Shown in pieces: positions 18,601 through 30,800 of a stretch of DNA of 64,000 bases. The translations under genes were made by a program, and so were the position numbers. Origin of the DNA: Diploscapter coronatus (Eukaryota; Nematoda; Chromadorea; Rhabditida; Rhabditidae); NCBI GenBank assembly GCA_964036155.1, contig OZ038422.1, forward strand, positions 36,355,201 through 36,419,200. The letters are read 5' to 3'. How positions within the stretch are numbered: position 1 is the first letter of the stretch; every line of letters starts with the position of its first letter. Under the pieces are notes generated by a model. It was not told the DNA's origin. It ran no database searches and was given only the letters and a program-made list of their open reading frames with translations.

Positions 18601-21269
18601 CTTCTCGGCTAATTTCATAGGTGCAGCTTCCTCCCAATTATGTGCCCTTCTCCATTTATTGTTCTGATCCCTATCTAAAATTGTCTTTTCATAAATTTCT
18701 GGGTCAAGAGTTTATCGTTTCTATCTCTGATATCATTCATAAAGTTCTTTTTGTATTTCTAGATCGCTGATATCTTACCGGGGAGCTCCTTCACTTCAAA
18801 TTGTCCGTACAGATATTCCAGTCTTTTCCCTCCATTGCTGAAGATGGAGTGAAGGGTGATATGTCCATCCGAATTTCGGCTGATCTTCTTCTCGAAATCC
18901 GGAGTGTCGTAGCCGTTCTTTTTGCAGTCACCCCGGACATTCAGCCGCATTTCATACCAATCAACATTGTACTAAAATATGCACTTTAGTCACAATATTT
19001 CCGTAGGTCTGTCAATACTTTCATGATGTAGTTTGGCAATTTGCCATAGTGCTTCTCGAACTCCAGATTCGGCTCTGCATACTTTCTTGAGGCGATGGCT
19101 TCTTGCTTCTTCTTGAAGTACGTTTCCTTCACACTGTAATTACTCCATCGATATGGACTTTTCGCTTTCTTTGCATACCCTCTTGGGTTCGGCATTGTGA
19201 AGTGTAGTTCTCCAACCAGCCCATTCTCCGCGTGGTATCGGAGATGCCAGACGGTTTCCTTGTAGCGCATGTAGCCATTTACATTATCCCCATTGATGTA
19301 TCTGAATGATAAGTATTAAACGCTGAATTTTATTCTATGGCATATGATCTTACTCGACGATGTAGTCAATAGATCTTCCTTCATCGGGCATCAGGAAGTT
19401 GAATTGCCTTACTTCAAATCCTGCCATTTTGTTGTTCACCTAAAATCATAAATGATTTTACATGTCTAAATAAAATTCAGTTATCAAAACTTACAGCGGC
19501 ATTTTGAAGGAAGAGATTTCTGGCATCGTATGCCCCTCCCAACAGATATCCAATGACATGCCCGATATCATCACATCCTGGGCAGCTGGCCTTTTTCATC
19601 AACTCCTCCAAGCTCGCCTTTGTTTTACTATTGGTATATCGGCTCTTCGGCTTTGAACGATCTAAATAAGTCTTTTATAAATGAACATTTTATTTATACT
19701 TACAAAATTCTGATACAGCATTGTATGTCAGCGTGCCATATGAGTACTTCATCATCGATGGATTGGATTTGTCGTATACGGGGTGCAGAATGAGTTGCTT
19801 GACTCTGAATTCGACAGTTAGAACGTTCAATTGAAAAGTTTACCATTATAATGAATGATGATGCTTCACTCATTTTCCTACCAAAATCAATTTTCTATAG
19901 ATATTCTTACATCCTTTTATTCGTCATTTCATATGTCACTGTTTCTGCGGTTGCCCGATTATTCGAAAAGGCATTCTTTAATTGGGTGTTCTGTCGCTCT
20001 TTGTCGATGCGTTCAATCGTTCCTTCGAACGTGTCGTCTTTTCGCTAAAATATCCATAGTTACCATTCCATAAAATGCCCAATGATTTAAACTTACGTGT
20101 GAGCAGAATTTAGGGATCGGCATATACAACAATCCGCGGGCTGCGTTCTGAAATTTTGAGTTCTACTTTCATTTGAAATATTGCAAAAATTTGTTCAGTT
20201 CTTATGCATACATTTCCTAGCGATTATATGATAATTGCTTACGTCATTTTTGAAGTCGTCTTCGCTCTTGTAAAATTTGATGATAACGCCAGAATCGGAC
20301 TTCTTCAAGTTCTCCTTCACTTTGTCGAAGTCGTCTGCGTCACTGAACATAAATGTTCCTTTTTCAAGCTTATCAAATCGGCTCATTACCTGACGATCTC
20401 TATCAGGTCGTCGTCTTCGCCAGAATTGTTGTCACAAGTGTCGTCGTCTTCCTCCTCCTCTTCGTCAGCGATGCATTCCGATTCATCTTCTTGCCTCTGA
20501 TCTTCATTCTTTTGCTCCTTTGCAGCTTTGATTCTCCCTTCTTCCTCACAACAAAGTCCTTCTTGGCTTTCAGCCCCCATCTGCTCTCGTCTCGCTTTCT
20601 CTCCTTTCACTCGTGCACTCCGTGGTGGTAAAGATGCGCTAGCTATGTTTGACGGCTTCATGGTGGAAGTGGTTGCTGGCTTTGGCGAAGTAGTAGACCT
20701 TAGGTTATACCTTGGAGTGCTTGTGGTTAGATCATCTCCTAGTGCACGAAGTGGAGGCTCTGTGGTGCTTGAAGGCCTCGTGATTCTTGAAGCCCTCGTG
20801 GTGCTTGAAGGTCTCGATCTTCCTTAATGCACCGAATCAGTAATTCGTATACACTCCATTTGAAGCAAATGACATTTTCTGCTAGGAAATGATTGAAAAT
20901 AGGAAAGTTATTCAGTTCGAAAATTAAAGTGTCGAAATACTTGCAACAATAGGCACTTGATAGAACCTATTTGTTCTTACCCGACTGGGACTGCGCAGTG
21001 TCGAGTTTTCCCAGCTCCTGTGGTGGTTCCGATGGGTTGCTCTCTATAGTTACTCTATTTATTATTTATTCATATCTTTGATTAGATTATTCTGATGCCG
21101 AAAATGGCATCAAGACATGGAAATTAGCAAGTTATTCAAAAGCAACACTGCCGAAAATACTTGAAGCCCGATAGTTTTAGGCTTTACCTCCGGAAGTTGG
21201 TCTTTTTTCTTTTCCACCCACACATAAGTTGATGATTAGCAAAAGGCAGCACAGCTTGATGAACAACAT
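15687..21269 (-). CDS. Large secreted protein with two DNA/RNA non-specific endonuclease-like domains and C2H2-like modules
   Basis: About 20 exons. Start at 21269 lies just after TTTTCTCAG and encodes a signal peptide (MLFIKLCCLLLIINLCVGG). Next come a Ser/Thr/Arg-rich linker (RPSSTTRASRITRPSSTTEP) and an acidic run (EEEEEDDDTCDNNSGEDDD, ~20440). Nuclease-like domain 1 (~19660-19000) has CDDIGHVIGYLLGGAYDARN followed by LQNAAVN. Domain 2 (~18970-18020) has GDQYGHVLSACLGGS, then MYPQNEEIN and a CLRIKNEREGKW strand. Both match the D-x-G-H...LGG...N(L/M)xPQN...N layout of the Endonuclea_NS_2/EssD-like family. Domain 2 has Gln at the usual Asp position. The C-terminal third carries degenerate C2H2-like units, for example CPMCKQTSASYQPFLQHL, CDIPECIFRTDTQAQLRQH and CPITDCGKTWEIKED. 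It ends KKNFLQVEIL with TAA at 15687. Secretion and nuclease function are inferred. Confidence 0.72.
16356..16442. repeat. 87-bp palindromic insertion in an intron
   Basis: Two perfect 21-bp inverted arms (AATTGACCGGACGAACGCCGT at 16356-16376 and its complement at 16422-16442) flank a 45-bp GC-rich core. The core has its own inverted pair (GCCGCTCGG / CCGGGCGGC). It lies in an intron of the nuclease-like gene. The form is that of a very small MITE or foldback element. The high GC contrasts with the AT-rich intron. Confidence 0.75.
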
Positions 21270-23384
21270 GTTTCCTGAGAAAATAAATGAATATATATGA
21301 CGATATGCTTGCGCAATAAAGATGATAATAGCGACTTCTAGTTCATATTTTAGGACGAGAGGCAAGTCATCCCGCTAGGTAGTGGAATGACTTCCACCAT
21401 ACCATATTTCTAACGTTTGAATATTGTAATCTATGTCAACTACGGTAGGCTTACAGATGCTGATCGGTCGTCCGTTAATGCGGAAGAGCTAGAAAAGGAG
21501 AGGGAAAAAAGTAATGATAGCAAATGAAAGACGATGTAACAGGTTAGATAAGATTTTGAGCCTAAGTCCAATCTGATGACCTTATCAGAAGAACACAAGA
21601 TGAACAGAAAAAAGAGGGGTGTCGTGCCGAGATGTTTTATTGGACCGTATTAATTCGAATAGTTATTGCTTGAGCTGAAAATATTAGAAGCTGTTGTAGT
21701 TGACGAAGCAGGATAGAATAGGAAGACTGCTCCTTTTGCAGGGCTTATATAGGAGACGAAATAGTATGAAGCAGAGAAAACGACGAAGACGGCACGGAGA
21801 TGGGCCCGCCCCTTTTGTGAGCGGAGCCACGCCCTCTTGAAAGTCGCTAATTAATCAACATCAACCTTATCAAACAGTAAAAATAAAACTTTATTTCTTG
21901 GCCATTTCGATGAACAACTTTTTTCAAATCTTTAATTGATCAAAAGCTATATTTAGAATTGTAATTGAAGTTTACGTCAAAATTATCTTTGTGTTGTGAG
22001 CTTTAAATTTGAAAAAATGTGAAATGAATTTTGAAAATGGTGTTTGCGTGATTTTGGCGATTAGATTTTTGTCGGGAAAATCGTATCCGATGATTTCTGG
22101 AACTCCTTCGCAGACAAAGTGATGAAGTTCGATTGATTTTTACCTGAAACAAGATTATTTGTTTCCCGAAAAAACATAATATCTCCTTTACATAGGCTAG
22201 ACGTTTTTGATTATTTTCTTGAAGTTTGACAAATAGAATCTCAGCAGCAAAATGAGCTTGGAATGCTACAGCACTTGTTGGATCTGGATCAGCCTCAAGA
22301 GGAGATGCTAGGCTATCTGGATCGCCGATGCTATATTCATCCCGAAATATCACATATCAACTAAAACCAGATTCATTCTAGTTAAAACTCGTTAAAAATC
22401 GGAAGAAATACACATGCATGCCTATTGAAAAAATCACATTCTAATTTTCAGATGGCGAGATGAGCCTCTAATCTTTTTTCAAAATTCGAGGGGATATTAT
22501 TACTATTTTATGGCAAAAAGAAGTCTTATTAAATCATGGTATACGATATAATAGGAAGTCTGTAAAAGTAGATGCAATAGATACGTAGTTGCAACGAAAT
22601 AGTATGGGGTATTGCACAAAAATGACCACGTCCATTCAAAGCAATCTTATTCGGAAACTTCTATAATTTCTACCCTAGCGAAACTGTAGTTGTGGTGTTT
22701 TCTTGCGTTTGTGCAAAATCGTAGGAATATCCCTGACCGAAATCGAGTTGTACTGGTTTAGCACTTGAGTTTACTGAAAGTTACAATTTCAGTCAAAGAC
22801 TCATTAATTTTTGCTATGGGAACTCTTCCGAAGCCGACCAATAATATAGTGACTGACAAAACTTGGAGTAGCGAATGAAGTTTGAAGCGAGAAATTCTAC
22901 CGATCGTTCTTATAATTCAGTTGAAATTTCGAGTTTCATATGCGAATTTTTCATTTAGGTGCGTCCACATTTCAAACCAACTGATTCAGGAAAATGGGTA
23001 AATAAATCAATCGAAATACTATTCGTTATCTTCAAATATTACTCTCTACTAGATTCTTATTCTAACTAATCAGGATAAACCTCGACCTGCTGAAACGATC
23101 AAAGTCGCTGTCGAATTGCGAGTATAATTGTAAGAATCGTCTGAAAGAACAGTAAAAGGCATTGGGCGTGGTCTAATGGCAGCTCTGTTCGCATCATTCG
23201 ATAATCTGAAAGGAAATGATAATAAATGGAATTGATTGAGCCTAAGTATAAATAATGATATAAATAGAACATATTCGTGTCAATTTTTGGGACAGGCCTT
23301 TTGCACCAGCCTCTGATAACGTTAGAAAATGAATGTTGATTGAAAGGTCGATTTTACGCCGCAAAATTCAATGTTGTACCTTTC
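21270..23384. other. Upstream/intergenic region with a possible orphan exon
   Basis: Mostly AT-rich sequence upstream of the secreted-nuclease-like gene. On the minus strand, 22353-22190 reads as an exon-like open frame (for example SLASPLEADPDPTSAVAFQA, then AEILFVKLQENNQKRLAYVK). A second open stretch follows to 22003 (RRSSRNHRIRFSRQKSNRQN). An acceptor-like TTTCAG lies between them. No family was recognised and no clear start or neighbouring exons were found, so a gene is not called. 21480-21860 and 22380-23384 hold nothing I can name. Confidence 0.35.
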
Positions 23385-23760
23385 GGTAAAACGGGGGGTA
23401 AAATTTTTACCGGAAGGTAAAATGGGGGGTAAAATTTTACTCTTCGGTAAAACGGGGGGTAAAATTTTACTCTGCGGTAAAACGGGGGGTAAAACCTCGG
23501 TAAAATGGGAGTAAAATATTTTACCGGATGGTAAAATGGGGAGTAAAATTTTACTCTTCGGTAAAACGGGGGGTAAAATTTTACTCTTCGGTAAAACGGG
23601 GGGTAAAATTTTTACCAGAAGGTAAAATGGGGGGTAAAATTTTACTCTTCGGTAAAACGGGGGGTAAAATTTTACTCTGCGGTAAAACGGGGGGTAAAAC
23701 CTCGGTAAAATGGGAGTAAAATATTTTACCGGATGGTAAAATGGGGGGTAAAATTTTTAC
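23385..23760. repeat. G-rich minisatellite with higher-order repeat
   Basis: Tandem units of about 29-31 bp built on GGTAAAACGGGGGGTAAAAT followed by TTTACTCTTC or TTTACTCTGC. Variant units have ATTTTTACCGGAAGG or ACCTCGG. A run of about 145 bp starting at the CGGAAGGTAA variant (23411) recurs in the same unit order at 23616, giving a higher-order period near 205 bp. The G-runs are all on the plus strand. Frame is open through part of it, but I see no reason to call it coding. Confidence 0.9.
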
Positions 23761-23989
23761 TTGGGTCCCACCCCTGATTGAATAACCCGCATTACTTCTA
23801 TAGGCTAAATCTCTAAGATAATTAGCAATTAAATGGCTCCTAGAAAAAGACCGTTTTTGTTCTTTTCTTCTCTTGCTTCCTCATACTATTTCTTAGAAAA
23901 GGTGGTGCCTTTTTCCAACTGGTGTCCCGGTGTCTTTTCTATTAGCCTCATGGTTACATTATTTTCAAAGTTTTCATGGGCTATCCAAT

Positions 23990-24290
23990 GCTGAAAACCT
24001 CATTCGATTTGGCTCAGAAATAAAAAGGTTATGAGTTTTTCCCGAGGTCGGATCTGACAAAACTTCAAGCTACCGCAATCCTGCATACGATAATTTTTAT
24101 GAAAAACAAACTACACAATGATGATCAGTGTGAAAAACTTAACAATATATGTGAAAATCAGCTAAATCTGAGGACCCCTGGAAGCACTGACTTTGATCTT
24201 TACTGACATCCACTCTTCAACATGTCATTTCGTTCGACTTTTTGGATCGTCGTCTTCAGAAACTCATACCTTTGGCTACATTAATTGTAA
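23990..24290. repeat. Dispersed repeat copy
   Basis: The block starting CATTCGATTTGGCTCAGAAA (~24001) through TGACATCCACTCTT (~24217) recurs in the same orientation at ~44828-45050, and its second half at ~39355-39450. Copies differ by scattered substitutions. The tail (24221-24285, starting CAACATGTCATTTCGTTCGA) recurs separately at 27101-27166. This looks like an old non-autonomous element. No coding capacity was recognised. Confidence 0.7.
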
Positions 24291-24624
24291 GCTGTTTTTC
24301 ATGCGGTTTTTGCTACAGGCTTGATTACCCCATCAGATTTTGGGAAAAATACTTTCATGACTCTGCCTTTACATCGAGAATTTCACTTGCACCCTTTACT
24401 TTAAAATTCATTAATGGATTGAAAATTACTACAAAATATTGGATTTGGTTACAGAATTTTCGAAGTAAAATATTTATTTCAGCTACAATTTTCTCTCATC
24501 ACTTTTGGTTGTCTTCGAGAGTTGTCTGTATCATGTGCATTAAAATGAAATTATTATTTCACATTTTATTGAATGAAATTTCTATATGAAATCTGAGATT
24601 ATTACAATCAAGCTTTATTTTATG

Positions 24625-26649
24625 TTAATTTCCGACTTCTCGCCATTGATTCGTTTGTGGATCGTATTCCTCGATTGAATTGCAAAAAAATTCAGATGAT
24701 TTTTGAAATCTAAGTTAATAAATATTTCATATAAAGATATACCAAATCTCAGCTTACTCTCCTCCGATTGCATACAATTTTCCGTTAGTGACAATGAGCG
24801 AATGGCGACATCTTGTATAATTCATATCAGCGATTCGAGAAATTCGGCTGTCGGCTGGAGCTGAGGGGTCGAAACACAGACTGGATTTTAATGAATCACT
24901 ACTAAATATATAATGATACGTTATTTATCATACAAAATTAACGACTTCCATCCTCCAATTATGTAAATTTTTCCATTTAGCGATGCAACTCCAAAAGAGT
25001 CTCGTCTTTCTGGAATCTCCCCAATTTCAACCCATTCCCGTTCATCGCCTGATAATCGATATATCTTTCTACTTTCACGACCATCAATAACTGAATATCC
25101 ATAATTACAATAATGAATATGCTATAATGTGACCGTATAGAATTTCATCGCATATTATTGTTTGGACACGACTAATTGAACGAGGAAGAGCAGGTCCTGT
25201 TTGCCATATTCCATCTATTAAAACCTGAATAAATTATTTCATGGACTTTCATTCGACCTTCTTACATTCACACGATCTGTTATTCTTTTCATTTCATTAT
25301 CGAATCCACCCAAATAATACAACTTGTTTTTGAAATAAGCCACAGATGCCCATTTACGCCATTCAGAAGGAGCTGGACCTGTAAAATTTTTTGAATCGAT
25401 CATTCGTGAATTTGTTGGTGAGACCTCTTGAAATTTGTCGAGTATTCAAGTCAAATATTTCAAATGATTTCTTTACGATATCAATTCCAAAAATCTGAAA
25501 ACTGAGAAATGATTCAAAGTAACGAGCATAAGAATTTACTTTATTCTGTGTAGTTGCTACTGCATATGGCCAATAATAGTTATGGAATTTTGCAATCCCT
25601 TCTACTGAGTAGGTAGATGAATTGAACAAGCATATTCTTCCTTCACGATTATCATTATTATTTTGATAATAAACTAAATTATTATTAATCATTTCAAAGT
25701 CTCTTACTTAGTTTTCAGCATAATTTCTTACAATACAATAAAATTCCATGCGAATTATTGAATGAATTGTCTCCACCAATCTGCGAATGATTGATATTCC
25801 GGGGTAATTTACTCATTGTATTGGCAATCAATGGCATTGCGTTTCGTTTCTGAAATTATCACTTCCATATTAGTAATGAGTTGTTTATTTTCAAAATGCT
25901 AAAAACACCATTTATATGGAAAATAAATATAACTACTTCTATTCGTGACTACCTTTCCAAAAATGGCGAAAAATAATATAGCATAGTGTAAAACGTAATC
26001 AACCTTACTTACATAAGAACGTCGTGATGATCGAGAAGTTGGTTGGTTCTCCGTATCTTCCTGAATTGGAGGTTCCTTGAATTCGATTTCTTCATTCTCC
26101 ATCCATTTGTCGAAAGAGTCTGGGCTATTCAACGATGGCTTTATGCTCATTATGGTTCGAGCAAATTCTTCTAAACCCATGAAATAGTGTTGTTTCAGGT
26201 GTATTTGCATTACCTAAATCAGTAGACTCTTTGAGCATTGCAGTGATAATTTTCTTAATATAATCATTCTGCAAATGATAGAAATCTGGCATCTGAAATT
26301 TTGTTGGCATTTCTTATTGGTAAAAATCCTTATTAATTTACCCTCGATCGGTCCATCAGAAAACGCCATTTTCTATATTCCCTTCTTGCTTCTAATGGCA
26401 TTTCCTTCGAAATCCAATCGATGCTGTCAATTTTATCGGGAATAGATAAATCGTCCGCATTCCATAGACCTCTGATGAGATTTTTCTGTGAAACATTCAA
26501 CATTTCAACAAATGATGGTAGTTGCTAAAACTTTCTGATAAAATTTCATCATCTTGAAAAAATAATTCATTACGGAAAATAAAATTGGAATTTCAACTTA
26601 CGGTTTTGGAAACAGGATTTGGAGAAGTTGGTATAGGTTCACCACTCAT
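24625..26649 (-). CDS. Kelch-repeat protein
   Basis: Start ATG at 26649 ([16 protein letters not shown]). N-terminal exons encode a helical, charged region ([20 protein letters not shown] ~26400; [20 protein letters not shown] ~26130) with no BTB or F-box motif that I can see. The C-terminal part has kelch blades: GGDNSFNNS (~25775), [20 protein letters not shown] with FDNEM (~25330), [15 protein letters not shown] (~25200), [19 protein letters not shown] (~24980), [20 protein letters not shown] (~24800) and a closing [16 protein letters not shown] with TAA at 24625. Kelch blades form a beta-propeller that usually binds a protein partner. If there is no BTB domain it need not be a CUL3 adaptor. 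A polyadenylation signal (AATAAA on minus) lies at ~24615, right after the stop. Exon edges are approximate. Confidence 0.82.
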
Positions 26650-27317
26650 CTTGACTGAATTTGGTTGACTTCGAATTCAATCAATTAATCAAAAACATCG
26701 ATCGATCAACACGAAAAACTATTTTCGAAAAAGACGAGAAAAAGTCACATGACAGCCCCAAATCTATATTTCGTGAGGCAAGGAAAGCGAATTCATGTGC
26801 CCAGATGGCAGCGTATTTTTCTTCAGCATCATCAGTGTTGTCTAGAGTTCTAGAATCAGCTAGAATGATAAGAATTTTGGGGAAAAACTCAAAGAAAACG
26901 CAAAAACACCAAAAATGAAAAATTCTGCCTGCGCGCAGAGCCCCTCTCGCCACATTGAAACGGCCAGTGTACGACACATCAGTGAAGCGATGTGGGCGGG
27001 ACTTTTCCTTCATTTTGCTTTGCGGCGAATTTTTAAAAATCATTTTCGTCCCTTTTGTGGTTTTTTCTTCAGAATCGTGATCATCATCCTCAGATCCCTT
27101 CAACATGTCATTTCGTTCGACTTTTTGGATCGTCGTCTTCAGAAATTCATACCTTTGGCTACACTAAGGCGTTTTTCATGCATTTTTGCTATTAGCTACT
27201 CTAGTCTACTATCATAATTGGTAGCCTAAATTGGACTAAAAACTATCAACAACTCACATATTATTTAGTGGTTTCTTAAAAATAAGCTCAAAATTACAAG
27301 TCCTAAAAAATCTTTTA
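26650..27317. other. Upstream region of the kelch gene with a duplicated coding-like segment
   Basis: On the minus strand an open frame runs from ~27165 to 26930 and includes LKTTIQKVERNDMLKGSEDD, then KTTKGTKMIFKNSPQSKMKE. Its first 60 bp are the copy of 24221-24285, where the same frame reads EFLKTTIQKVERNDMLK and stops soon after. A GC-box-like GTGGGCGGGAC lies at ~26992. It may be a fragment of a lysine-rich exon carried by a repeat. No complete gene is called. Confidence 0.35.
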
Positions 27318-27750
27318 TTAATTCACGAAATTAAAAATGTGCAATGTCTTGATTAAACTAGCCAGATCGTAAATAAGGTCGAACAGCTTAGTAAAGAAAG
27401 GGTTATCCGAGTTTTTCCATAGATTTAACTCGAACAAATAAATGGACGCGTTGTAACTAAAATTCTACCAATGTCATCTTCAAAAATATGAAAATAACTT
27501 TGATAAATCATTCACCTAATTTTTCAAGAAGTGATGCATCGAGAAATGCAGTAATGGAATAAAGCAACCCTCCCAACGCACTGAACAAGAATACGGTTAT
27601 ACTGTATTTCAGTCTTTTTAGAGCCTTCGCATTGGAATTGCTACTTTATAAATTAACTAATAAGATAGTTTTCTCCGATATTATATACCAAGTTGTACTC
27701 TGGCTTCCTTTTCAGATAGATAACTATTCCACAATATAATCCGGCTGTCA
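27318..27750 (-). pseudogene. Possible 3' fragment of a seven-helix receptor
   Basis: Three exon-like stretches on the minus strand. AGLYCGIVIYLKRKPEYNL (~27748-27690) looks like a helix plus basic loop. ALKRLKYSITVFLFSALGGL then LYSITAF (~27630-27545) looks like a basic loop and helix 6. FELNLWKNSDNPFFTKLFDL and the end at TAA 27318 (~27460-27318) look like helix 7 and the tail. The first, second and third helices are missing: upstream lie a palindrome and the 3' end of the F-box gene. Assignment to a nematode chemoreceptor family rests on hydrophobic pattern only. Confidence 0.35.
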
Positions 27751-27756
27751 AAGAAT

Positions 27757-27842
27757 ATACCGTATTTACTGTATTAGAAGCCTACCCCTAATAGAAGGTC
27801 TCGTCCAGAGGGGTATTGAACATAATACAGTAAATACGGTAT
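27757..27842. repeat. 86-bp palindromic element at the F-box gene 3' end
   Basis: Inverted arms of 20 bp (ATACCGTATTTACTGTATTA at 27757-27776, complement at 27823-27842) flank a 46-bp core. It sits 6 bp after the F-box stop codon and just before the receptor fragment, so it may mark the insertion or deletion that joined the two. Confidence 0.75.
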
Positions 27843-27848
27843 TTAGAT

Positions 27849-30800
27849 TTAGATAGCCTTGCGTTTCCTAGGGTTTCTCTTGACGAGGAAATTCTTGTCG
27901 ACAGATTTGTCTCGGAGGACCAGTTTGGGCACAATCAGATATCTTTCCTGCTCAGTTTGACGCAAGTTGATTGTGATCGTTAGCATCTTCAGGCCATTTT
28001 CCCTCAGCACATACCACATGTAACTATAATTAAAAATTAAAAATAACTTGAGGAAAAAGGTGACAAAATCTTTCGGAATCTTGCACATAATCGCACGCGC
28101 AATGCCTTCTACTCGCAATAACATTCACTACGCTTTGAAATGGGGGAAAATAGAAGAATCTTCTATATTTCAGAGTTTAAGAGCATAAAATTTTTGAATT
28201 CGAAGCCAGAATCATACAGAGCCTCTCACTGCTATGCAATACTGCATACACTTGATTTGTTCTGATGAGCAGATCTCTTTGCCTTTCTATTTGCATCTGA
28301 ATACAGGCTCCATTTCTTGCATTCAAATCATTATCTTTGCAGCATTTCAATTAATTCATATCCTCTTCAAGAAAAACTGAAAAATATAAAATGCAAAAAT
28401 AACTTAAATAAGATAGAAGATATTTCTATCTATCTTCAATTATAAGCGCACATATCGCTCGCCTTAGAAATCCGAACTTTCGATTTTTCACTCCTTCCAA
28501 CAAAGAATTAAAAAATGAATCAACCTGTGGGCGAGCATGGTGTTGCGATCAACGAGCGAACTGAAGTAGACACCCAGCCGCTGAGTTATTCGCTGCATAT
28601 TTTGACAGAATCTGCAGCTTCGAAAAATTGGTCAAATCTTTTTTACAAATGAATACCTCGAATGATCGATTCTAGTGCCGTAAATCGTCACATTTATTCT
28701 GTAATGTACCTCCCCGGTCATGTCCCACGGCTCGTGCAGAATGCTCTGAAAGCGCGTTTCATTTCTTTGGTAAATTATAGTTAATGAGAACTAGGAGTGA
28801 GACGGAGTTTAATTTTGAAGGCTTCCTGCTTTAGGACACCGAATTCTAGGGTAAAGACAATAGGCAAGAGGGGGCGGAATAAAAAAGAACCAGTGTCTAA
28901 TATAGGAGGTCAATTAAAAAAAAACTTTTGAAGAAAAGTTTCGAACCTAAAAAATAATCCTACCTGAATGAAGTCGATAAGCATTTTCTCAGTGACCGTG
29001 ATGGCAGTCAACTCGAGGAACACCGTAGGATTGCGTTCATCGTCTGAGGGATCTTTCAGGCTGAAATCAAGTTTATTTTTGAAGCAGATGAAATCAAATA
29101 ACGGAAAATCTTTATGTTATATGGGATGATGAGAAAAAGTAGTTTTTTTTCTTTTCTCTTAAAGTTTGAGATTTGCAAATAAGATTAAAATCAGACCCAG
29201 GCAGACTTTCAGCCAGGACGAAAAATTGTAGGGAGGGAGAACACAAATCCCAATTTTTCTATAAAGGTAATGCATGATGTGGTACGAAAGAATATTTTAG
29301 CGGGATATTTTGGCTTAAGAGGGTGCGCAAGAAGAATTTGGCTCAAGCCCTGCGTTTAGGTCTGTTTCTTCTTAAGATTTGATATTCGCAATAAATTTCA
29401 AAATTGTCTCACTCGAAAACCTTCTTCATGGACTTGCCCCAGATGCGATGCATTCTGTCGAAGAAGGACTTGTCGGGCTGGAATTCCTGCTCTACGGTGC
29501 CTTGGCCGGGAAGACAACCAATGAACAGAGAGGGGGTGGACTCGGGAAATACCTCAATGAGCCTGATAAGTGTCATTTTCAGAAGTTAGCACTGATGCGG
29601 GATTAGAGGTTTTCAGATTGAAGATAGATGTTTTACTATACCGATAAATTCTTGTTTGAAGATGTATTTTTCTTTTTCAAAATGCATGTTTTACCTCTGC
29701 GTCCAGAATACTGCGGTCGAAATTTCCAGTGAGATGGAGCTGTTTGGGGGAGAAGTGAGCGAGCAGCTGGGCTAGACGATCTTTGTGGATCTGAAATTCT
29801 CGAAAATATTGAAATTATTAATTTCATAACCCATTGATAGAGACCTGAGATGTTTTTTTGCGAATAAACCCCTCTCTATCTCAAAAACATTCTATACGCG
29901 GCTTTACAAGCCTTATCTCTTAAAAAACGTAAAAGAAAATGAAATTTTTCTCGAAAATTAGAAGAAGAAGAAGAAAACAACCGACACTGCATTTATGGAT
30001 TTCGAAGACGAGAACATCGTCAGTGAAGAGACGCATTTGCAGGAAGGAATCACAGGCCATTTCGTCCAGATCCGCGATTTCCAAATGCAGAATACGAGCA
30101 TTCAAATGCAGCAGATTGTCAGAGAGGTAGTCCTTGAAAGCGGCCATCTGAAATACAAATTATCACTGCAATAAAAAGATGTTGAATTTTTACAGAAATG
30201 GTAAATTGAACGAATGGTTTACAAGTATTACATTTTCGAAAGACATGCTCTGCACAAATATTTATGAAGCAAGATTCTAGAAGGCTGTTGTGGAAAAAAG
30301 CTAGAGAAAACTTTTAATCCCAAAAATTATCATTTCATGAGATTGAGAAGTTTTATTCGCTTTTTTCAATAAAAAGTAAAAATTAACCGACCTCCCCCTT
30401 GAACATTTCGTGTTCGCTGAACTGCTGTCTTCTGAGTGATGACTCAGCGCATCTGAGGTACTTGACGAGGAACAGCCCGTCTCGCTTGATTTGGCAGTGC
30501 AGAATCGTTCGGTCGAGGTTCGCTCGACGATAGAATTGGGGTAGGTTGCGCATGAAGCTCCTATTTTTTTTATTTTCATTTTGCAAGTTGGGTTTCGAAA
30601 TTGGTCTCCAAATTGATTATCAAACCTTAGTTTGGCAGTTTGAAAAAAGTAGAAAACCTGGTAGCATATATATTAGATTTTTTCTCGAAATTATTTAGTT
30701 TTTTTTTAATGATCCTGTCCAAAACAACATCTATGAGTGAGTTCTTTAGAAAAATTATTTTGAAGATTTTCTCAAAATCAAAGACCTGAGAACTCGATTG

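Noticed and set aside
23528..23719. Repetitive Lys/Gly-rich ORF inside the minisatellite
   Set aside because: The frame exists only because the repeat unit lacks stops. Nothing flanks it as an exon, and unit length is not consistently a multiple of three.
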